A stretch of 10,481 nucleotides of DNA from contig CAYSOW010000070.1 of NCBI GenBank assembly GCA_964432715.1, forward strand, positions 1 through 10,481, in the 5' to 3' direction. Shown piece by piece: positions 6,886 to 10,481 of the stretch (positions within the stretch are counted from its first letter, which is position 1; each line of letters begins with the position of its first letter). The position numbers were made by a program, and so were the translations under genes. Under the pieces are notes generated by a model, which did no database searches, was not told the DNA's origin, and saw nothing but the letters and a program-made list of their open reading frames with translations. This DNA is from Phocaeicola_A sp964432715 (lineage in GTDB: Bacteria; Bacteroidota; Bacteroidia; Bacteroidales; Bacteroidaceae).

Positions 6886-7704
6886 TTATCGGCGAGATCT
6901 TCCGCCTCCGTGGTTGGAGTTGGTATTCGTATTGCTATGCTCGTTGTTGCCACGGTTGTTGCCGCGATTGTTGTTCACGTTGCGGTCGTTGTTGCCGGAA
7001 CGNNNNNNNNNNNNNNNNNNNNNNNNNNNNNNNNNNNNNNNNNNNNNNNNNNNNNNNNNNNNNNNNNNNNNNNNNNNNNNNNNNNNNNNNNNNNNNNNNN
7101 NNCGATTCGGAGTTCCCTGTACGCGGAAGTCGTTGTTGCGACGAATCGTGTAGCGGTCGCGGTTGTTGCGGATAGCGAATCCTCCACCCGTGTAGCGCTC
7201 GTGGCGATAACGGCCTACATAGAAACCGTTGCGATAGTGCGTACGGTTGTGAATGCCTGCGTAGCTATAGAAATTCAGCGGCAGCGAGAAGAAGAAACGA
7301 GACACATCTGAATAGACAGAGTAGATGCGGAACGTAAAGCGCGAATTGTTCAGATAGAGCGGAGAGTAGAAGTAATCTTTGCTCATAAACAGTGTGTACT
7401 GCGAACGCGTCAATACGTAACTCAAATCCTCATTACGCAGATCCAGGTAGTTATAATACTGATCGACGTCAGAATCATATCCATACACCAGGTCGTCGGC
7501 CAGGTAACGGATGCTCGACAAGAAATCATAATTGATTTCATACACATCATTATACTGTGTGTTGTTCAGTTGCAACTCATAGCCCATTCTATCCGAGATA
7601 AAACGTGCGTGTTGGCGAATCTCCGAAGTAGACAGTGCTGCTTGGGAGGGAAGTGCCATTGTCAGACTAAGCAGACAAGTCAGGATAAAAACTAATCTTT
7701 TCAT
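6886..7704 (-). CDS. exported Tyr/Asn/Arg-rich protein of unknown function, interrupted by an assembly gap
   Basis: I do not recognise this family. The start MKRLVFILTCLLSLTMALPSQA is a Sec signal peptide with likely cleavage after A22. Residues about 30-145 are rich in Tyr, Asp and Phe and look helical. Two stretches, LNNTQYNDVYEIN (46-58) and YVLTRSQYTLF (96-106), resemble the LTxxQ pattern of Spy/CpxP-like periplasmic proteins; this is only a suggestion. Residues about 150-200 are basic and aromatic (RYRHERYTGG). The C-terminus is low-complexity Asn/Arg/Gly (NNRGNNRGNN) with a basic end (GGGRSRR). The 100 Ns at 7003-7102 fall inside, so the true length is unknown; the shown 272 residues assume the gap size is exact. 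Both gap flanks read as the same compositional style in the minus frame, so one gene is likely. It has its own promoter at 7738-7768 and ends at the shared terminator. Confidence 0.75.
   Translation of the reverse strand: MKRLVFILTCLLSLTMALPSQAALSTSEIRQHARFISDRMGYELQLNNTQYNDVYEINYDFLSSIRYLADDLVYGYDSDVDQYYNYLDLRNEDLSYVLTRSQYTLFMSKDYFYSPLYLNNSRFTFRIYSVYSDVSRFFFSLPLNFYSYAGIHNRTHYRNGFYVGRYRHERYTGGGFAIRNNRDRYTIRRNNDFRVQGTPNXXXXXXXXXXXXXXXXXXXXXXXXXXXXXXXXXXRSGNNDRNVNNNRGNNRGNNEHSNTNTNSNHGGGRSRR
7003..7102. other. assembly gap of 100 Ns
   Basis: The undetermined run is exactly 100 bases, the conventional size for a gap of unknown length. It lies in the Asn/Arg/Gly low-complexity part of the exported-protein gene, where short GTTGTTGCC-like repeats probably stopped the assembler. 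Confidence 0.95.
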
Positions 7705-7737
7705 AACCTCTCATTTATTCGTTTAACTTTCTACCTG

Positions 7738-7768
7738 CAAAGATAGCAGGGAGAATGTCCCTAAACGA
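7738..7768 (-). promoter_or_regulatory. promoter of the exported-protein gene
   Basis: On the minus strand TATCTTTG (7745-7738) matches TAnnTTTG exactly. The -33 region is imperfect (GTTTAG at 7766-7761). The leader would be about 28 bases. The 13-mer TGCAAAGATAGCA (plus strand, 7736-7748) also occurs at the hipBA promoter (1741-1753). Confidence 0.65.
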
Positions 7769-7803
7769 AAGAATTTCCCTATTTCTCGGTAGGGAACTCC
7801 CTA
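7748..7803. repeat. cluster of TAGGGA/TCCCTA repeats upstream of the exported-protein promoter
   Basis: TCCCTA occurs on the plus strand at 7758-7763, 7776-7781 and 7798-7803, with an inverted TAGGGA at 7790-7795 and AGGGA at 7748-7752. Read toward the gene, these are three direct TAGGGA copies spaced 22 and 18 bp apart, immediately upstream of and across the -33 region. This is the arrangement expected of an activator or repressor array; the factor is unknown. Confidence 0.5.
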
Positions 7804-7814
7804 TTTTTTATTAG

Positions 7815-7967
7815 AAAAATCAGACCTGCAATAACAGATAAAGGTGCACCGCCAATCCCGGCGACACACCTTCACTGTTGCGCAATCGCGCAACTCTTAT
7901 CAGAGAACCTAGATGATATCGTTTGTAAAATCTTAAACTTCTCTTGTTATCATGTAATTGTTGAAGT
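7815..7967 (-). ncRNA. candidate structured small RNA or palindromic repeat element
   Basis: On the minus strand, hairpin 1 is GTTGCGC-GATT-GCGCAAC (7894-7877, perfect 7-bp stem). Hairpin 2 is AAGGTGTGTCGCC-GGGATT-GGCGGTGCACCTT (7872-7841), a continuous 13-bp stem with three G-U pairs. In a plus transcript those three positions would be mismatches, so the structure belongs to a minus-strand RNA. A candidate promoter precedes it (TTTG 8004-8001, 20-base spacer, TTAATTTG 7980-7973, one mismatch to consensus). A weak stem plus ATTTTTC at 7820-7814 could be the 3' end. No coding signal is convincing. I do not recognise an Rfam family. It could instead be a REP-like interspersed palindrome or untranslated readthrough from rpmA. 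Confidence 0.35.
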
Positions 7968-8000
7968 GATTGCAAATTAATAATCTTTTTTCCATATGGG

Positions 8001-8037
8001 CAAATAAAATGGAAGAAAAATGTGCTTTTCTCTTCCA
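8001..8037 (-). terminator. possible second terminator downstream of rpmA
   Basis: On the minus strand TGGAAGA(G)AAAA pairs with TTTTTCTTCCA (8037-8010), an 11-bp stem with one bulge and loop GCACA, followed by TTTTATTT. It lies about 35 bases beyond the stronger terminator and may act as a backup. It also overlaps the -33 box of the candidate small-RNA promoter. Confidence 0.5.
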
Positions 8038-8070
8038 AAAATAAAAATTTATAAGGATATGGAAACAAGA

Positions 8071-8100
8071 AAGGCTGTCTGACTTGCATCAGACAGCCCT
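8071..8100 (-). terminator. terminator of the rplU-rpmA operon
   Basis: GGCTGTCTGA (8073-8082) pairs perfectly with TCAGACAGCC (8089-8098) around a 6-base loop. On the minus strand it is followed by TTTCTTGTTT. It lies about 20 bases past the rpmA stop. Confidence 0.85.
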
Positions 8101-8120
8101 TTATGCTATATGGGGGAAAC

Positions 8121-8384
8121 TTACGCCTCAGTAGAAGGGATTACAGAAACATAGCTTCTGTCCTCACGTCCTTTTCTGAAACATACAGTTCCGTCAACCA
8201 ATGCGTAGAGTGTGTGGTCACTGCCCATACCGATGTTCTCACCCGGATGATGAACTGTACCTCTTTGACGAACAATGATGTTACCGGCTTTGCAAGCCTG
8301 TCCACCGAAAATCTTTACGCCTAATCTTTTACTTGCTGATTCACGGCCGTTCTTAGAACTACCTACACCTTTCTTATGTGCCAT
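8121..8384 (-). CDS. rpmA: 50S ribosomal protein L27
   Basis: An 87-residue ribosomal protein of the large subunit whose N-terminus reaches the peptidyl-transferase centre. The sequence begins MAHKKGVGSSKNGRESASKRLGVK and continues with the family signature GNIIVRQRGTVHHPGENIGMG (about 34-54), then DHTLYALVDGTVCF. The length is normal, and there is no N-terminal extension of the kind that is cleaved in Firmicutes. It follows rplU after 22 bases in the conserved L21-L27 operon and ends shortly before a strong terminator. Confidence 0.98.
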   Translation of the reverse strand: MAHKKGVGSSKNGRESASKRLGVKIFGGQACKAGNIIVRQRGTVHHPGENIGMGSDHTLYALVDGTVCFRKGREDRSYVSVIPSTEA

Positions 8385-8406
8385 TTCTTTCTAAATTTTT
8401 AAGGGA

Positions 8407-8724
8407 TTAAGCAATTACTTGTTTGATAGTTAACTCAGTGAATTGTTGACGGTGACCGTTCAACTTTCTGTAACCTTTTCTTCTCTTCTTGTGGAATACC
8501 AATACCTTGTCGCCTTTTACCAGCGGAGATACTACCTCGCATACCACTTTAGCGCCCTCTACAACCGGAGCACCTACAGTTACAGTACCATTGTTGTCAA
8601 CTAATAAAACTTTCTCAAACTCAACAGTTGCACCGCTCTCAGCAGCTTGAATGTGGTGTACAAACAATTTCTTGCCTTCTTCAGCTTTGAACTGTTGTCC
8701 GTTAATTTCTACGATTACGTACAT
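8407..8724 (-). CDS. rplU: 50S ribosomal protein L21
   Basis: A 105-residue large-subunit protein that binds 23S rRNA. The N-terminus MYVIVEINGQQFKAEEG and the C-terminal signature VLVFHKKRRKGYRKLNGHRQ (about 75-94) are diagnostic. The frame is open further upstream to 8769, but those 15 codons read MIKSTLRRNRLNKRK, lie in the structured leader, and are absent from the family, so the ATG at 8724 is chosen. It is the first gene of the rplU-rpmA operon, with a promoter at 8810-8840 and an mRNA leader of about 80 bases. Confidence 0.98.
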   Translation of the reverse strand: MYVIVEINGQQFKAEEGKKLFVHHIQAAESGATVEFEKVLLVDNNGTVTVGAPVVEGAKVVCEVVSPLVKGDKVLVFHKKRRKGYRKLNGHRQQFTELTIKQVIA

Positions 8725-8734
8725 TTTTCTTTTA

Positions 8735-8787
8735 TTTAAACGGTTTCTTCGCAAGGTGGACTTAATCACTTAAGCCGCTTCTTCGAA
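8735..8787 (-). promoter_or_regulatory. structured rplU leader with imperfect direct repeats
   Basis: The leader contains two similar segments on the minus strand: TTCGAAGAAGCGGCTTAAG (8787-8769) and TTGCGAAGAAACCGTTTAAA (8754-8735), matching at about 15 positions. The first overlaps a small hairpin, GGCTTAA-GTGA-TTAAGTCC (8776-8758), closed by a GNRA-type GTGA tetraloop with a bulged T. Ribosomal-protein operons are often autoregulated through such leaders; that role here is inference. Confidence 0.35.
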
Positions 8788-8809
8788 CCCTAACGAACTA
8801 AATTGGCTG

Positions 8810-8840
8810 CAAAATTACGAACTTATTGGAAATAAAACAA
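8810..8840 (-). promoter_or_regulatory. rplU-rpmA promoter
   Basis: On the minus strand TTG at 8840-8838, a 20-base spacer, and TAATTTTG at 8817-8810 match the Bacteroidetes consensus. It lies in the 152-base gap after trxB, so the ribosomal operon has its own start. Confidence 0.65.
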
Positions 8841-8876
8841 TAATTTTGCGATTATTTTTTACTCACTTTGCTCTTT

Positions 8877-9821
8877 TTAGAGGTTGTGTTCCAGCAAATA
8901 ACGCTCTGCCTCGATGGCGGCCTTGCATCCACTGGCGGCTGCGGTGATGGCTTGGCGGTAGCGCGGGTCGGCCACATCGCCTGCTGCAAACACACCGGGC
9001 ACTTTGGTTTTCGGCGTTGCACCTTCTGTCATCAGGTAGCCGGTCTCATCTGTATCCAGGTAGGCTTTGAAGATATCAGAGTTGGGCTTGTGGCCGATGG
9101 CGAGGAAGAATCCGTCGATGGCTACGTCGTAGCGCTCCTCGTCGGGTTGTCCCATACGTTTCACCAGGTGTACACCCTCCACACCGTTCTCTCCGAAGAG
9201 ACCTACGGCATTGTGCTCAAACAATACTTCAATCTTCGGATTGCTCATGATGCGCTCCTGCATAATCTTAGAGGCACGCAGGTAATCCTTACGTACGATG
9301 AGGTACACTTTAGAGGCCAGTCCCGCCAAGTAAGAAGCCTCTTCGCAAGCGGTGTCGCCACCACCTACAACAGCTACCACTTTCTTGCGGTAGAAGAATC
9401 CGTCGCAAGTGGCACAAGCGCTGACGCCCATACCGGCATATTTCTTCTCGTCGTCCAGTCCCAGGTATTTAGCCGTGGCACCGGTGCTGATAATCAATGT
9501 ATCACACTCAATCACCTTCTCGTCATCAATGGTGATCTGGTAAGGAGCCTTGCTCAAGTCGGCAGCGGTAGCGATACCGTTGCGAATCTCCACACCGAAG
9601 CGCTCCGCCTGTTTGCGCAGGTCGTCCATCAACTCGGTTCCGCCGATGCCCTCGGGGTAACCGGGGAAGTTCTCCACCTCGGTGGTAATGGTCAACTGTC
9701 CGCCGGGCTGGATACCTTCATACAACACGGGGGATAAGTTTGCACGTCCGGTATAGATGGCGGCGGTGTAGCCGGCAGGTCCGGATCCGATAATCAAACA
9801 TCTAACTCTTTCTTTGTTCAT
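8877..9821 (-). CDS. trxB: thioredoxin-disulfide reductase
   Basis: A 314-residue FAD enzyme that uses NADPH to reduce thioredoxin. The FAD-binding loop is GSGPAG (12-17), the redox-active disulfide is CATC (136-139), the NADPH-domain loop is GGGDTA (153-158), and the C-terminal FAD motif is FAAGDV (278-283). The length is typical of the low-molecular-weight bacterial type. The usual NADPH-phosphate motif HRRxxxR reads VRKDYLR (176-182): the His is Val and the second Arg is Lys, with the other Arg residues kept, so NADPH use is still likely. The start MNKERVRCLIIGSG leads straight into the Rossmann strand. It lies 25 bases after lolA and is probably cotranscribed with it. No strong terminator follows before the rplU promoter. 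Confidence 0.97.
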   Translation of the reverse strand: MNKERVRCLIIGSGPAGYTAAIYTGRANLSPVLYEGIQPGGQLTITTEVENFPGYPEGIGGTELMDDLRKQAERFGVEIRNGIATAADLSKAPYQITIDDEKVIECDTLIISTGATAKYLGLDDEKKYAGMGVSACATCDGFFYRKKVVAVVGGGDTACEEASYLAGLASKVYLIVRKDYLRASKIMQERIMSNPKIEVLFEHNAVGLFGENGVEGVHLVKRMGQPDEERYDVAIDGFFLAIGHKPNSDIFKAYLDTDETGYLMTEGATPKTKVPGVFAAGDVADPRYRQAITAAASGCKAAIEAERYLLEHNL

Positions 9822-9846
9822 AGTTTCTATGTGTTAGGATCTATTT

Positions 9847-10481
9847 TTATCGTAAATCAATAATCTCTGCATTCGGATAGCTCTTCAAGTCGGGGCGGAA
9901 GGTGGCATCGCTCAGTGCCTGTCCCTGCTTGTAAGAGGTGGGGTCAATGAGCATGTAATCTTCGGTCGAACTGTTCACCTGAATGCGCAACACCTGATAA
10001 GTGTCGGTGGTTACCCAGAGAATCAAGTAGGCGATGTCCGCCTTCTTCTGCGGCGTCAGCGTCACCTGATAAGCACTTTTTCCTTGATAGGTCACCGCCT
10101 TGGAGCGGTAGTTGTACCCCTGCTTGTAGAGCGACAGGTAGGCATACGGATTGATGCTGCGCAGCTCCTCGGCCGTGGGGTTACTGATGTTCATCTCCTC
10201 GTTGCGACTGAGGTAAGTCCATTGCGTCTTCCCGTTGAACCAGGTCTGACTGTCGGGGGTGGTGAGCACGAAGCGGTTGCCCTTCATGGCAATCTCGCCC
10301 TGCAGCTCGCCCTGCAACGCTTTTCGGCGGTAGGTGCGCAGGCGGAACTTCGCCCGGATGCCACTATCGCCGGAGATGCGGGTGGAGGTGGTCTCCAAAA
10401 TCTTTCGGGTCTGTGTGTCCTGCTGGCTCCATCCCGGCATGAGGGCACAGAGCATCAGCAAGAGTATGAGTATTCTTTTCA
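9847..10481 (-). CDS. lolA: LolA-type outer-membrane lipoprotein carrier (start codon cut by window edge)
   Basis: A periplasmic chaperone that receives lipoproteins from the LolCDE complex and delivers them to the outer membrane. The minus strand at the right edge reads TG-AAA-AGA-ATA-CTC, so the ATG begins one base beyond the window. The full protein would be 211 residues beginning MKRILILLLML, a signal peptide ending near GWSQQ. The mature part shows the LolA pattern: a GELQGEIAMKGNRFVLTTPD strand pair, then QTWFNGKTQWTYLSRNEEMNI and a late segment on tested residues ILWVTTDTYQVLRIQV. An internal TTG at 10461 is a poorer start because it would truncate the signal peptide. trxB follows after 25 bases. 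An ABC protein of LolD type lies about 4 kb away (5165-5824) on the other strand. Confidence 0.9.
   Translation of the reverse strand, partial: KRILILLLMLCALMPGWSQQDTQTRKILETTSTRISGDSGIRAKFRLRTYRRKALQGELQGEIAMKGNRFVLTTPDSQTWFNGKTQWTYLSRNEEMNISNPTAEELRSINPYAYLSLYKQGYNYRSKAVTYQGKSAYQVTLTPQKKADIAYLILWVTTDTYQVLRIQVNSSTEDYMLIDPTSYKQGQALSDATFRPDLKSYPNAEIIDLR

Larger units (their letters stand above)
7705..8120. other. 416-base region without a convincing protein gene
   Basis: Between the start of the exported-protein gene and the stop of rpmA lie, from left to right, that gene's promoter, the TAGGGA repeat cluster, the two-hairpin candidate RNA with its possible promoter, and two minus-strand terminators. 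An 89-codon open frame at 7820-8089 (minus) runs through the terminators and hairpins, and I consider it spurious. Confidence 0.6.

Noticed and set aside
7820..8089. 89-codon minus-strand open frame
   Set aside because: It begins inside the rpmA terminator stem and runs through a second terminator and two hairpins. No promoter fits its start and the peptide has no recognisable feature.
8839..8856. AT-only hairpin after trxB as its terminator
   Set aside because: The six A-T pairs are too weak, and the stem overlaps the rplU promoter. The small T-rich tail is expected by chance in this AT-rich gap.
8868..9737. 289-codon plus-strand open frame
   Set aside because: Exact antisense shadow of trxB, which has all FAD, NADPH and CATC motifs.
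9819..9831. Inverted repeat CATAG-TTT-CTATG over the trxB start codon
   Set aside because: A 5-bp arm is common by chance and there is no supporting second feature. Too weak to call a regulatory hairpin.

Overview
The window looks like a chromosomal segment of a Bacteroidales bacterium, most likely Bacteroides or a close relative. I infer this from promoters of the Bacteroidetes type (TAnnTTTG at -7 with TTTG/TTG near -33) in front of several genes, from start codons without clear Shine-Dalgarno sequences, and from the character of the proteins (LolA/LolD lipoprotein sorting, CvfB-type S1 protein, antiporter with a stress-protein-like tail). No species call is possible from sequence alone.

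Layout, left to right. Positions 1-254 hold only a possible 28-codon tail of an unknown gene. On the minus strand, 255-1705 is a HipB/HipA toxin-antitoxin pair with overlapping stop and start codons. The promoter of this pair abuts, and partly overlaps, the terminator of asd (1832-2842, minus), which makes aspartate-semialdehyde dehydrogenase. A short divergent promoter region (2843-2924) separates asd from a plus-strand cluster: a CPA2-type cation:proton antiporter with a long cytosolic tail (2925-5159), a LolD-type ABC ATPase starting 5 bases later (5165-5824), and a CvfB/YitL-type triple-S1 RNA-binding protein (5878-6762). This cluster ends at a bidirectional terminator facing a minus-strand exported, Tyr/Asn/Arg-rich protein of unknown function (6886-7704) that is interrupted by a run of exactly 100 Ns, i.e. 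an assembly gap.

Positions 7705-8120 contain no convincing gene but are full of structure: a promoter, a cluster of TAGGGA repeats, two RNA hairpins on the minus strand with a candidate promoter of their own (a possible small RNA or palindromic repeat), and two terminators in tandem. Then, all on minus, come rpmA (L27) and rplU (L21), with a structured rplU leader, followed by trxB (thioredoxin reductase) and lolA (lipoprotein carrier), whose first start-codon base lies just beyond the right edge.

Most of the window is core housekeeping: lysine/threonine/methionine biosynthesis (asd), ribosome assembly (rplU-rpmA), thiol redox (trxB) and lipoprotein trafficking (lolA; possibly lolD). The accessory-looking parts are hipBA with its left flank and the exported low-complexity protein. 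I do not see a clearly new multi-gene system. The best candidates for something undescribed are the structured non-coding element at 7815-8004, the TAGGGA operator-like array beside it, and atypical residues in the HipA kinase and in the antiporter.
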